Shown: positions 1 to 8,045 of the stretch, piece after piece
Position numbering within the stretch: the first letter of the stretch is position 1
Layout of the letters: each line of letters opens with the position of its first letter
Origin: BRH-c54 sp032251145
GTDB taxonomy: Bacteria; Bacteroidota; Bacteroidia; Flavobacteriales_E; Vicingaceae
DNA: 33,092 nucleotides
Direction: 5' to 3'
Assembly (NCBI GenBank): GCA_032251145.1
Contig: JAVVER010000022.1
Coordinates: forward strand, 1-33,092
Position numbers and translations under genes: made by a program
Notes under the pieces: generated by a model
What the model saw: only the letters and a program-made list of their open reading frames with translations
The model's database searches: none
Told to the model about the DNA's origin: nothing

Positions 1-1547
1 GCAACACGTATTCGGCAAGTACAACTACGCCAACCTTTACCATAGTTGGAGGAAGTTCGCAAGGTTGCGATAGCATTGTAACACTTAATTTAACGATAAA
101 CTCCGCTGCCACAGGCACAGATGTAATTACTTCTTGCACACCCATTACATGGATAGATGGCAACACGTATTCGGCAAGTACAACAACACCAACCTTTACC
201 ATAGTTGGAGGAAGTTCGCAAGGTTGCGATAGCATTGTAACACTTAATTTAACGATAAACTCCGCTGCCACAGGCACAGATGTAATTACTTCTTGCACAC
301 CCATTACTTGGATAGATGGTAATGCCTATTCAGCAAGCACAACAACACCAACATTTATCCTAGTTGGAGGAAGTACACAAGGTTGCGATAGCATCGTAAC
401 ATTGAATTTAACGATAAATTCCGCTGCAACAAGCACAGACGTAATTACCTCCTGTACTCCTATCACTTGGATAGATGGCAACACCTATTCGGCAAGTACA
501 ACAACTCCAACCTTTACCATAGTTGGCGGAAGCTCGCAAGGTTGCGATAGCATTGTAACACTTAATTTAACGATAAACTCTACAGTAACAGGCACAGATG
601 TAATTACTTCTTGCACACCTATTACATGGATAGATGGCAACACGTATTCAGCCAGTACAACAACTCCAACCTTTACCATAGTTGGCGGAAGCTCGCAAGG
701 TTGCGATAGCATTGTAACACTTAATTTAACGATAAACTCTACAGTAACAGGCACAGATGTAATTACTTCTTGCACACCTATTACATGGATAGATGGCAAC
801 ACGTATTCAGCCAGTACAACAACTCCAACCTTTACCATGGTTGGCGGAAGCTCGCAAGGTTGCGATAGCATTGTAACACTTAATTTAACTCTAACCACCC
901 CCACCAAAACCACCAACGTGTTTAACGAATGTGAAGGCTTTAGCGTAACCGTAGGCACCAACACCTACACCACCACAGGCATCTTTACTGATGTTATCAA
1001 CAATTGCGATACAATTGTAACCGATTTAACCATTAACCCTGCTCCACAATTAACCTTAATAAAAACCGATGACAATTGTGGAGAAAATATAGGTAGCGTA
1101 GCCGCTATTGTTACCAGCAACAATCCACCCATTACCTATAGTTGGAACACGGGAAGTGCTGATTCAGTTATTAGCAACTTACCCGCAGGAACCTATTCCA
1201 TAATCGTAAACGATGGTTCAGGATGTAGCAAAGCCGATACGGTAGATTTAGCCGAATTACAAATCGATTGCGATTTCTTTGTTTATACACCCAATGCTTT
1301 TACACCTAATGGAGATGGTAATAATGATGTGTTTTTTGTTAGAGGAAAAGGTATAGCAACCTTGTCTGTAAAAATATACAACCGTTGGGGAAACAAAGTG
1401 TTTGAAACCAGCGACATAAACCAAGGTTGGGACGGAAAACACAACGGTTCAGACCAAAATACAGCCGTTTTTGTATATGTGATAGAAGGAACTTTTTTAA
1501 ACAATAAAACCTTTAAAGAAAGCGGAGATGTGAGTTTAATAAGGTAG
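1..1547 (+). CDS. Secreted repeat protein with T9SS type B sorting domain (3' part)
   Basis: The frame is open from the left edge, so the start and N-terminus are missing; 514 residues are visible. They hold about 5.6 copies of a 53-residue repeat, each with two cysteines (TSCTPITW and QGCDSIVTLNLT), then a diverged copy (NVFNECEGF to LTINP), then an SprB-type repeat (about 70 residues, PPITYSWNTG ... LPAGTYSIIV), and finally a C-terminal domain with TPNAFTPNGDGNNDVF and IYNRWGNKVFE. That last domain is the gliding-motility-associated CHU_C / type B sorting domain, which routes proteins through the type IX secretion system to the cell surface or medium. The PorP/SprF-family gene directly downstream fits the known pairing of type B substrates with SprF-like partners. 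The role is probably adhesin-like, but the ligand cannot be read from the sequence. Confidence 0.9.
   Translation, partial: NTYSASTTTPTFTIVGGSSQGCDSIVTLNLTINSAATGTDVITSCTPITWIDGNTYSASTTTPTFTIVGGSSQGCDSIVTLNLTINSAATGTDVITSCTPITWIDGNAYSASTTTPTFILVGGSTQGCDSIVTLNLTINSAATSTDVITSCTPITWIDGNTYSASTTTPTFTIVGGSSQGCDSIVTLNLTINSTVTGTDVITSCTPITWIDGNTYSASTTTPTFTIVGGSSQGCDSIVTLNLTINSTVTGTDVITSCTPITWIDGNTYSASTTTPTFTMVGGSSQGCDSIVTLNLTLTTPTKTTNVFNECEGFSVTVGTNTYTTTGIFTDVINNCDTIVTDLTINPAPQLTLIKTDDNCGENIGSVAAIVTSNNPPITYSWNTGSADSVISNLPAGTYSIIVNDGSGCSKADTVDLAELQIDCDFFVYTPNAFTPNGDGNNDVFFVRGKGIATLSVKIYNRWGNKVFETSDINQGWDGKHNGSDQNTAVFVYVIEGTFLNNKTFKESGDVSLIR
3..890 (+). repeat. 159-bp in-frame tandem repeat array, about 5.6 copies
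   Basis: Copies begin at 3, 162, 321, 480, 639 and 798, exactly 159 bp (53 codons) apart, and the last is cut after its GCDSIVTLNLT part. Copies starting at 480, 639 and 798 are almost identical at DNA level, while the one at 321 differs at several silent and coding positions (for example NAYSAS and FILVGGSTQ). The array continues beyond the left edge. The close identity points to recent amplification or gene conversion, and makes the copy number prone to assembly error. Confidence 0.95.
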
Positions 1548-1550
1548 AAG

Positions 1551-1580
1551 AGCCTCCCCAACCCCTCCGGAGGAGGGGCT
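1551..1580 (-). repeat. GC-rich dispersed hairpin repeat, copy A
   Basis: This GC-rich patch in AT-rich DNA forms a perfect 7-bp stem (CCCCTCC at 1562-1568, GGAGGGG at 1572-1578) with a 3-base loop. Read on the minus strand it is followed by a TTGGGGAGGCT tail. The same design, 7-bp stem, 3-base loop and a G-rich tail ending in GCT or GCTT, recurs twice inside the next gene. It lies 4 bases after the stop codon of the secreted repeat protein and could also act as a transcription terminator, though no clear T-run follows. Confidence 0.7.
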
Positions 1581-1651
1581 TGCGTAGAGGAGCGAAGGTG
1601 TAGAAAGAGTAATGAGGTGCTGAATGAAAAATAAATAGAACTAAAATAAAT

Positions 1652-2812
1652 ATGAAAACAACTAAAAATAACAAAACAAAACAAAATTTAACTAAACAAC
1701 TTTATGTTGGCACAGTACGTAAGCTACTCCCTCCCTTTGGGAGGGTTGGGGTGGGCTTCCTTGTGTGCTGGCTGCTCTCCCCCTTCGGGGGAGCTGGAGG
1801 GGGCTTGTTCGCTCAAGACATGCACTTTTCGCAATTTACAATGGTGCCTTTGCAATTAGACCCTTCACAAGCAGGTAAATTTGGAGGAGATAACAGAGCC
1901 ATTATCAACTATCGTGATCAATGGAGCAGTGTAACATCAAGTCCATTCAGAACTTTTGGTGCTTCTTATGATATGCACTTTAATAAAAACGGAAGAAAAG
2001 ACAACTTTTTTGGAGGAGGCATCACCGCTTATTCCGATAAAGCAGGAGAAGCCAGTTTGGGTATAACTGTTGTTAATTTAACGGTAGCTTACCACATTAA
2101 ATTAGACAAGGCTAGTTATCTTTCGGCAGGCGTACAAGCAGGGTTTTTACAAAGCAGTTTAAGTGAAAACAAATTAAGGTTCGATAGTCAATTTGATGGT
2201 TCAGGGCATAATGATAACTTTGCTTCGGGCGAAAATTTTAACAACACTTCATTTTTTGAACCCGATTTTGCAGTGGGTGTTTCTTATACGTATGGTAATA
2301 ACACTACCGACCAAGTTGTTAATAATGGTGGTTTTGGAGGTAAAAAAGTGAATGTAGGAGCAGCCATTCATCATGTTGCCAGTCCTAATTTTTCGTTTTT
2401 AGATGAAAATACCGATAATTTAAATTTTAGATATGTGCTGCATACCAACACTTCTTTTGGGGTTGGAGGAACGAATATGGCAGTACAGCCATCAGGGTTT
2501 ATTGCTTATCAACAAAAAGCAATTGATGTAGTGTTAGGTTCGTACTTTCGTTATAACCTTAAAGAAAAATCAAAATATTCGCAATTTTCTAATGGAGCAG
2601 CGGTGAGTTTTGGTGTACATTATCGTTTTGGTGATGCGTTTATTCCATCAATCTTAGTTGAAATGGGTTCTTTTGCTGTTGGGGTAAGTTATGATTTTAA
2701 CTTATCAGGACTATCTGCTGCATCAAACGGACAAGGAGGTTATGAATTAAGCATCAGATATGTTTCACCTAATCCTTTTGGTACTAGAAAATCGAGTGCT
2801 AGGTTTTTTTAG
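1652..2812 (+). CDS. PorP/SprF-family type IX secretion outer-membrane protein
   Basis: 386 residues. From about residue 54 the sequence is typical of the PorP/SprF family: QDMHFSQFTMVPLQLDPSQAGKF, then alternating beta strands rich in aromatic residues and glycine and a C-terminus ending in aromatics, as expected for an outer-membrane beta barrel. SprF-like members help export or anchor type B T9SS substrates; the gene directly upstream encodes such a substrate, so they are probably partners. The N-terminus is odd: after 23 Lys/Asn-rich residues, about residues 24-52 are encoded by two GC-rich dispersed repeats and read as a Gly/Leu-rich segment ending GLFAQ, which looks like a makeshift signal peptide. 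No other in-frame ATG occurs before codon 55, so this start is the only one that includes the secretion signal. Confidence 0.88.
   Translation: MKTTKNNKTKQNLTKQLYVGTVRKLLPPFGRVGVGFLVCWLLSPFGGAGGGLFAQDMHFSQFTMVPLQLDPSQAGKFGGDNRAIINYRDQWSSVTSSPFRTFGASYDMHFNKNGRKDNFFGGGITAYSDKAGEASLGITVVNLTVAYHIKLDKASYLSAGVQAGFLQSSLSENKLRFDSQFDGSGHNDNFASGENFNNTSFFEPDFAVGVSYTYGNNTTDQVVNNGGFGGKKVNVGAAIHHVASPNFSFLDENTDNLNFRYVLHTNTSFGVGGTNMAVQPSGFIAYQQKAIDVVLGSYFRYNLKEKSKYSQFSNGAAVSFGVHYRFGDAFIPSILVEMGSFAVGVSYDFNLSGLSAASNGQGGYELSIRYVSPNPFGTRKSSARFF
1721..1758 (+). repeat. GC-rich dispersed hairpin repeat, copy B, inside the porP-like gene
   Basis: A perfect 7-bp stem (CCCTCCC 1729-1735, GGGAGGG 1739-1745) with loop TTT is followed by TTGGGGTGGGCTT. 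AAGC at 1721 and GCTT at 1755 form an outer pairing. The element lies wholly in coding sequence and is translated as KLLPPFGRVGVGF, in the signal peptide region. Confidence 0.75.
1777..1806 (+). repeat. GC-rich dispersed hairpin repeat, copy C, inside the porP-like gene
   Basis: A perfect 7-bp stem (CTCCCCC 1777-1783, GGGGGAG 1787-1793) with loop TTC is followed by a CTGGAGGGGGCTT tail, the same architecture and orientation as the copy at 1721-1758. It is translated as SPFGGAGGGL, directly before the predicted signal peptidase site. Confidence 0.75.
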
Positions 2813-2844
2813 GAGATGGAGAAAATATAACCCCACTCATTTAG

Positions 2845-2852
2845 TACTTTTG
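2845..2852 (+). promoter_or_regulatory. -7 box (TACTTTTG) for the M42 peptidase gene
   Basis: TACTTTTG matches the Bacteroidota -7 consensus TAnnTTTG and ends 16 bases before the ATG at 2869. No TTG-type -33 element is evident at the usual distance, so the call rests on the -7 box and its placement. Confidence 0.5.
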
Positions 2853-2868
2853 CTGAAAAATTATCTAA

Positions 2869-3879
2869 ATGAACAACTACAATACACTTAAAGAATTAAT
2901 AGCCATCGATTCACCAACAGGCTATACCGATAACGCAAGTAAATACATTTTTGACTTACTAAAAAGCTATGGTTACCAACCCGAATATACCAACAAAGGC
3001 GCTGTAAAATGTGCCTTAGGGAAGAATCCAACGGTTGCTATTGCGGCTCATGTGGATACCTTAGGAGCTATTGTTTCGGGCATAAAATCTAACGGGACGC
3101 TTTCTTTTTCGCTATTAGGTGGCTTATCCTTAACTGGTGCTGAAGGCGAATATGTTAAAATCATTACGCACGAAGGAAAAATTTATACAGGAACTATTCT
3201 CTTAAATAATCCATCAGTTCATGCTAATAACGAAAAAGAAAAAACCGAACGCTCTATTAAAAGCATGCACATTAGAATTGATGCCGAGGTTTATACTAAA
3301 GAAGATGTTGAAAAATTAGGCATTGAAGTTGGCGATATTATTTGTGTGGATGTGAAATATCAAGAATTAGATAATGGTTTTATAAAATCCAGATTTTTAG
3401 ATAACAAAGCAGGATGTTTTGTATTGTTCGAATTAGCTAGAAGATTGAAAGAGCAAGGCAAAGAAGTGCCTGTAGAATTATTTTTCTCTAACTACGAAGA
3501 AGTTGGTCATGGAGGAACAGTAGGCTACTCCGAAAACATAAAAGAATTATTAGTATTAGACATGGGTGTTTTAGGTGATGATTGCCAAGGCAACGAAGTA
3601 AGCTGCTCCATCTGTGCTAAAGATAGTAGCGGTCCTTATGATTATTCTTTTAGAAAAAAATTAGTGGATTTAGCCAAGAAAAACAACATTCCATATAAAA
3701 TTGATGTTTATCCACATTACGGTTCAGACGGTTCGGCTGCCTTGCGTGCCGGAAATGACTTCAGAGTAGCCCTTATCGGAATGGGAGTAGCGGCATCTCA
3801 CGGAACAGAAAGAACACATAAAAAAGGTATTGAAGCTACCATAGATTTATGTTTGGCTTACATCAATCAATACAACTAA
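2869..3879 (+). CDS. M42 family metallo-aminopeptidase
   Basis: 336 residues, the usual size for M42 (glutamyl aminopeptidase / TET-like) cytoplasmic di-zinc aminopeptidases, which remove N-terminal residues from short peptides. Expected ligands are visible: H61 and D63 in AAHVDTLG, the bridging D178 in FLDNKAG, the catalytic pair E210-E211 in NYEEVGHGG, D231 in LVLDMG and H311 in SHGTERTH. There is no signal peptide. A -7 box lies just upstream, and the bestrophin-like gene starts 3 bases after the stop, so the two are probably co-transcribed. Substrate preference cannot be told from the sequence. Confidence 0.92.
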   Translation: MNNYNTLKELIAIDSPTGYTDNASKYIFDLLKSYGYQPEYTNKGAVKCALGKNPTVAIAAHVDTLGAIVSGIKSNGTLSFSLLGGLSLTGAEGEYVKIITHEGKIYTGTILLNNPSVHANNEKEKTERSIKSMHIRIDAEVYTKEDVEKLGIEVGDIICVDVKYQELDNGFIKSRFLDNKAGCFVLFELARRLKEQGKEVPVELFFSNYEEVGHGGTVGYSENIKELLVLDMGVLGDDCQGNEVSCSICAKDSSGPYDYSFRKKLVDLAKKNNIPYKIDVYPHYGSDGSAALRAGNDFRVALIGMGVAASHGTERTHKKGIEATIDLCLAYINQYN

Positions 3880-3882
3880 GGG

Positions 3883-4755
3883 ATGATTAAGTATAATCCT
3901 AAAAATTGGTTCGTACATATCTTATCTTTTCATAAAAGTGACACCATTCGTATTCTGTGGAAAGAGCTAATTTTAATGGCTTTACTTACCACAGCCATTT
4001 CGTATTTAGAAATTGAATTTATCGTTGAAGCATCGTGGCATCGAGAATTAATGGCGGTTTATTCTTTAGTAGGTTTTGTTTTATCATTGTTGTTGGTATT
4101 TAGAACCAATACTGGCTACGACCGTTGGTGGGAAGGTAGAAAAAAATGGGGTGAATTGGTAAATAATACTAGAAATTTGGCAATAAAAATATCAAGTTCT
4201 TCGGTATTTAGCCAACATGATAAAGATTTCTTTACCCGCATGATTCCTAACTATGCTTATGCGATGAAAGAACATTTGCGTGAAGGTGTTAAAATGGATG
4301 AGCTTTCTCTTACAGAAAATGAAAAACAAGTTTTGGAAAACAAAGAACATAAAGTAAATTATATTGCCAAGCTGATTTATGATAAACTGCACGAAGTTAA
4401 ATCAAGAAATGAGTTATCTGAAATAGAATACCTATCGTTAGATACCAATTTAAAAACTTTTGCCGATATCAACGGAGCTTGCGAAAGAATAAAAAACACT
4501 CCCATTCCTTATTCTTACAGTTTGTTCTTAAAAAAATTCGTTTTTATTTATGTAACCACCATGCCGTTGGCTTTTGTTGCATCTTTTAAATATTGGTCGG
4601 TATTAATAACCACCTTGGTTTTTTATGTGTTGGTGAGTATGGAAATTTTAGCTGAAGAAATTGAAGACCCTTTTGGATTAGACGATAATGATTTGCCTAC
4701 CGATGAGCTTTGTGATAAAATTAAAGCTAATATTCAAGAAATATTAAACGATTAG
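3883..4755 (+). CDS. Bestrophin-like ion channel family protein
   Basis: 290 residues matching the bacterial bestrophin (UPF0187 / YneE) family. The N-terminal part has the hallmark FRTNTGYDRWWEGRKKWGEL after two hydrophobic segments (about residues 25-45 and 60-77), and a second hydrophobic pair lies at about 220-255 before the acidic LAEEIEDPFGLDDNDLP, which is conserved in bestrophins. Bacterial members form pentameric pores in the inner membrane; chloride or cation selectivity cannot be read here. It starts 3 bases after the peptidase gene, implying one transcript. Confidence 0.9.
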   Translation: MIKYNPKNWFVHILSFHKSDTIRILWKELILMALLTTAISYLEIEFIVEASWHRELMAVYSLVGFVLSLLLVFRTNTGYDRWWEGRKKWGELVNNTRNLAIKISSSSVFSQHDKDFFTRMIPNYAYAMKEHLREGVKMDELSLTENEKQVLENKEHKVNYIAKLIYDKLHEVKSRNELSEIEYLSLDTNLKTFADINGACERIKNTPIPYSYSLFLKKFVFIYVTTMPLAFVASFKYWSVLITTLVFYVLVSMEILAEEIEDPFGLDDNDLPTDELCDKIKANIQEILND

Positions 4756-4787
4756 TACAAAGTAAATCATGTTAAATTAATAAATAT

Positions 4788-4795
4788 TATTTTTG
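4788..4795 (+). promoter_or_regulatory. -7 box (TATTTTTG) for the polyprenol-phosphate glycosyltransferase
   Basis: TATTTTTG fits TAnnTTTG and ends 19 bases before the ATG at 4815. The surroundings are very AT-rich and no -33 TTG was found at standard spacing. Confidence 0.45.
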
Positions 4796-4814
4796 AATAC
4801 TGAAATTTAACTAA

Positions 4815-5540
4815 ATGTCGGACAGCATAATTATCATACCTACCTACAACGAAAGAGAAAACCTTGAAAAAATGGTTAGAAAGGTCTTTTCTTTAAAAAA
4901 AGAGTTTCATCTTTTAATTGTAGATGATAATTCTCCTGACGGAACAGCAGGGATAGTAAAAGACCTACAAAAAGAATTTCCCAGAAAACTACATTTAGAA
5001 GAACGAAAAGGTAAGCTAGGCTTAGGAACAGCCTATATTCATGGGTTTAAATGGGCGTTAACAAACAACTACGAATATATTTTTGAGATGGATTGCGATT
5101 TTTCTCATAACCCGAATGACTTAATAAAACTATTTAATACTTGTGCAAAAGAGGGTGCCGATTTAGCCATTGGATCAAGATATGTAACAGGCGTAAATGT
5201 AGTAAATTGGCCTATGGGAAGGGTATTGATGTCGTATTACGCTTCTGCTTATGTACGCTTAATTACAGGTATGAAAATTAGAGACACTACCTCTGGTTTT
5301 AAGTGCTATAAAAGAAAAGTATTAGAAAAAATTAAGTTAGATAAAATTAAATTTAAAGGTTATGCCTTCCAAATAGAAATGAAGTTTACCACCTATAAAT
5401 TAGGCTTTAAAATTGTTGAGGTTCCTATTGTTTTTACTGATAGATTAGAAGGCACCTCTAAAATGAGTAAAGGCATTTTTAAAGAAGCTATTCTAGGGGT
5501 TATTCAAATGAAAATAAACAGTTGGTTTAAAAAGTATTAA
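4815..5540 (+). CDS. Polyprenol monophosphomannose synthase-like GT2 glycosyltransferase
   Basis: 241 residues, the size and pattern of soluble single-domain Dpm1-type enzymes, which transfer a hexose from a nucleotide sugar to a polyprenyl phosphate. GT-A features are IIIIPTYNERENL at the N-terminus, VDDNSPDGT at residues 36-44 (nucleotide binding), the DxD-like D93-C94-D95 in EMDCDFSHNP, and DTTSGFKCYKR, typical of this clade. No C-terminal membrane segments are present. Its 3' end overlaps the convergent oxidoreductase gene by 14 bases. The mannose donor is the family default and not proven. Confidence 0.85.
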   Translation: MSDSIIIIPTYNERENLEKMVRKVFSLKKEFHLLIVDDNSPDGTAGIVKDLQKEFPRKLHLEERKGKLGLGTAYIHGFKWALTNNYEYIFEMDCDFSHNPNDLIKLFNTCAKEGADLAIGSRYVTGVNVVNWPMGRVLMSYYASAYVRLITGMKIRDTTSGFKCYKRKVLEKIKLDKIKFKGYAFQIEMKFTTYKLGFKIVEVPIVFTDRLEGTSKMSKGIFKEAILGVIQMKINSWFKKY

Positions 5541-6912
5541 CTAAAACACCAGCCAACTTTTCGGTTTGCCCCCTTAATTCATTTACAGCCGTACTTTCCC
5601 ATAACTCACCACTTAAATTTGAACCTAAAGTAAATAAATTAGAATGAATATTACCGTTGGTATCTAATATCTGAAATGTTTTTATATTAGCAGAAATTCC
5701 CAACTTTAAACCGTCTTGATTTACTATTCCTTTTTGTAAGCATTTTTTTAAAAAATTGTCTTTTTGCTTTGTTAAATCTGTATTTGGTCCTGTACAATTA
5801 ATAACTCGTGACACCATTATTGAACTTTGTTTGTTCTCCTTCTTATTAAAATAATGCACCTCAATTCCCTTATTCGTTTCTTTAATGTTGATGATTTTCC
5901 CAGAATGAATATGCAGTTTGCCATCAATCCTTAGTTGCTGAATTTTATCGTGCGAGTGCATAGGAAGCCTATGCCTTGCCACTCCCCATAAGTGGCGTAA
6001 TCTTGCCATAAATATTTCTTTTTCCCTGTCTGAAAAAGATTGCCATATTTTTTGCGTATATGGTCGTAATGAGTTGATTACCGGTTCGGCTGAAACACCA
6101 TATTCCCGAACAGCTTTAATGTGTTTAATTACAAGTTTAGTTAAATCATAGAGCGTCATATTATCACTTAACTCTTCTACTAATTTAGAATATTGTAGTC
6201 CCCCATGGCGGTGTGGTAAAATATTAAATCCGTTAGGAGAGATGGAATAAATACTTCCTTTAAACCCTTGTTCTAACAAACCAAAAACGGTATCCACCAT
6301 GGTTAAACCGTTGCCAATTATTAACACTGGCAAATCGTTATTTACATTTTGTACAGATGCTCTTTTCCAAGGGTTTTGAAAGTAATTTGGACTTTGGTAG
6401 AAATCCATATTCTCTATTTTTCTATTTCTCGGAATATGATTTCCCGTTGCAATAACGCATTGGTCAACTATTAGCTTAGTACCATTTTCAAGCAATAATG
6501 CAATGCTATTTTCTATTAAATCAAGTTCACTTATAGCAGCGTTGATAAAGGATATTTTGATAGCTTTTTCTTCTGCTAATTTTTTGGCTTCTTTCCAAAT
6601 TTCTTTTAAATATTCTCCATATAGTTTTCGAGGCAAATAAGCGTTAGCAATAAGTGTTTTGTCTTTTTCAATAAATTCATCTTGTTGCATTACCCAGCCT
6701 AAAAAATGGTCGGGGTTATCAGGAAAAGCACTCATTTTATTTGTACTTACATTTAGCAAATGTTTATCCGAATAAGGATTATAAGCAGCACCTCCTATAT
6801 TTTTATCTTTTTCAATTAATAAAATTTCGCACGGTTTAGTTGATTTATTTATAAGCTGAACAGCTGTCATTATACCGCTAAAACCAGCACCTATTATTCC
6901 TGTTTTATTCAT
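5527..6912 (-). CDS. FAD/NAD(P)-binding oxidoreductase
   Basis: 461 residues. An N-terminal dinucleotide-binding fold has GAGFSG (residues 8-13), followed by a second conserved FAD segment (IEKDKNIGGAAYNP). A later VLIIGNGLTMVD segment looks like a second Rossmann motif for NAD(P)H, and VINCTGPNTDL is typical of flavoprotein mono-oxygenase and reductase-like proteins. It resembles the NAD_binding_9 (YdhS-like) group, whose substrates are mostly unknown. It follows a TauE/SafE exporter gene in the same direction after 103 bases, downstream of an Rrf2 regulator, so a role in sulfur-compound or redox metabolism is a reasonable inference. The 3' end overlaps the convergent glycosyltransferase gene by 14 bases. 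Confidence 0.8.
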   Translation of the reverse strand: MNKTGIIGAGFSGIMTAVQLINKSTKPCEILLIEKDKNIGGAAYNPYSDKHLLNVSTNKMSAFPDNPDHFLGWVMQQDEFIEKDKTLIANAYLPRKLYGEYLKEIWKEAKKLAEEKAIKISFINAAISELDLIENSIALLLENGTKLIVDQCVIATGNHIPRNRKIENMDFYQSPNYFQNPWKRASVQNVNNDLPVLIIGNGLTMVDTVFGLLEQGFKGSIYSISPNGFNILPHRHGGLQYSKLVEELSDNMTLYDLTKLVIKHIKAVREYGVSAEPVINSLRPYTQKIWQSFSDREKEIFMARLRHLWGVARHRLPMHSHDKIQQLRIDGKLHIHSGKIINIKETNKGIEVHYFNKKENKQSSIMVSRVINCTGPNTDLTKQKDNFLKKCLQKGIVNQDGLKLGISANIKTFQILDTNGNIHSNLFTLGSNLSGELWESTAVNELRGQTEKLAGVLVNTF

Positions 6913-7015
6913 CTGTTTATATTTATTGATATTAAATCGGTCAGATGTAACTCGCCAATAATCATTCTCCTATGTGTTATAATTTTCAAAGTGGCTTGTT
7001 TCATATTTAATTTGA

Positions 7016-7882
7016 TTAGGAAAGAAAAAACGTTTTAATTAATGTAAAAGAGGAGGTTAGAATTATGAGTATTCCCACAACAACCATCATGGGTTTATGC
7101 GGAATTTTTTTAGTAACAAAAGCTCCTAATGGAGCAGCTAATGTTCCTCCAATAATAAGTCCTAAAATAATTTGCCAACTTTGAATACCCGTAAAGTAAA
7201 GCAAAATACCCGCACTAAAAAAGGTAACAAAAAACTCTGCCGTGTTTACCGTTCCAATAACAATATTAGGTGTATTTCCTTGTCGGATAAGGTTTGAAGT
7301 AACAATTGGTCCCCAGCCACCACCACCAATAGCATCTAAAAAACCACCCACTAAAGCAAAATAAGGTGCGTGTTTTAGGTTTTCTTTTGTTTTTATTTTC
7401 TTTTTAAATGCTTTTAAAAGAATTAGCACTCCTAAAATTATTAGATAAGTACTAATATATGGCTTTATTACTTTACCGTTAATTACCGAACCTAATAAAA
7501 AAGCACCTAAAGAAGCTGCTAATACACCAGGAATAATAAGTTTTAAGAATAATTTTTTATCAAAATTACCAAACCGAATATGAGACAAACCAGAAACTCC
7601 TGTGGTAAATACCTCTGCTGTATGCACTGCTGCAGAGGCCAATTTTGGAGAAAGACCAAAACTTAACAAAATAGAATTTGAGGTTACTCCATAAGCCATT
7701 CCTAAAGCTCCATCAACCAATTGTGCTAAAAATCCAGCCAGCATAAACCAAAAAAACGTACTGTCGAAAAGTAAATCTTTTTCGGTTGCACTTGGTAAAT
7801 AAATAAACAAAATGGAAGCTATTAAAATTATTTTTAAAACAACTATTGTAATAGATATGTGTAGCGTTGTTATTTTATTCAT
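7016..7882 (-). CDS. Sulfite exporter TauE/SafE family permease
   Basis: 288 residues with about eight hydrophobic segments. The family signature appears as LAGFLAQLVDGALGMAYGV near the N-terminus and repeats as LVGGFLDAIGGGGWGPIVT in the second half, the internal duplication typical of TauE/SafE proteins. Members move sulfite, sulfoacetate or other organic anions across the inner membrane. The gene sits between an Rrf2 regulator and an FAD oxidoreductase on the same strand, and a promoter with an overlapping dyad lies about 100-140 bases upstream. The substrate is inferred only from family and context. Confidence 0.88.
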   Translation of the reverse strand: MNKITTLHISITIVVLKIILIASILFIYLPSATEKDLLFDSTFFWFMLAGFLAQLVDGALGMAYGVTSNSILLSFGLSPKLASAAVHTAEVFTTGVSGLSHIRFGNFDKKLFLKLIIPGVLAASLGAFLLGSVINGKVIKPYISTYLIILGVLILLKAFKKKIKTKENLKHAPYFALVGGFLDAIGGGGWGPIVTSNLIRQGNTPNIVIGTVNTAEFFVTFFSAGILLYFTGIQSWQIILGLIIGGTLAAPLGAFVTKKIPHKPMMVVVGILIILTSSFTLIKTFFLS

Positions 7883-7983
7883 GATTTATTTTTAACACTT
7901 AATGTGAGATGAATTGTAAATCTTACTATGTTTCGATTATAAAAATCCATTCCTGATTTTTATATCGGATATCAATTTTAGAA

Positions 7984-8022
7984 CAAATATATAAAATAAT
8001 ACTATTCCTACCAAATTAGTGG
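7984..8022 (-). promoter_or_regulatory. Promoter of the TauE/SafE gene with probable Rrf2 operator over its -33 element
   Basis: On the minus strand the -7 box TATATTTG (7991-7984) lies 20 bases downstream of TTTG (8015-8012), the standard spacing for Bacteroidota promoters. The TTTG is the centre of an imperfect dyad, CTACCAAATTAGTGG on the plus strand (8008-8022), in which 5 of 7 base pairs are symmetric. A repressor bound there would block the promoter. The adjacent Rrf2-type regulator is the obvious candidate, by position; binding is not shown. Confidence 0.55.
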
Positions 8023-8045
8023 GATATAAAAAATAAAAAAATTAT

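Noticed and set aside
3..890. Regular direct repeats that could suggest a CRISPR array
   Set aside because: The units are 159 bp, contiguous, in frame and protein-coding, with no unique spacers.
485..964. 159-codon open frame on the minus strand inside the repeat array
   Set aside because: It is the antisense shadow of the 159-bp repeats; its own repetitive sequence follows from them, and the plus-strand frame has clear domain homology.
1283..1684. 133-codon minus-strand open frame across the end of the T9SS substrate
   Set aside because: It runs antisense to the conserved sorting domain and through the hairpin repeat; no recognisable protein features.
5527..5540. 14-base overlaps of convergent gene ends (also 16219-16232) as a regulatory antisense device
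   Set aside because: Short tail-to-tail overlaps are common in compact genomes; the equal length is probably chance.
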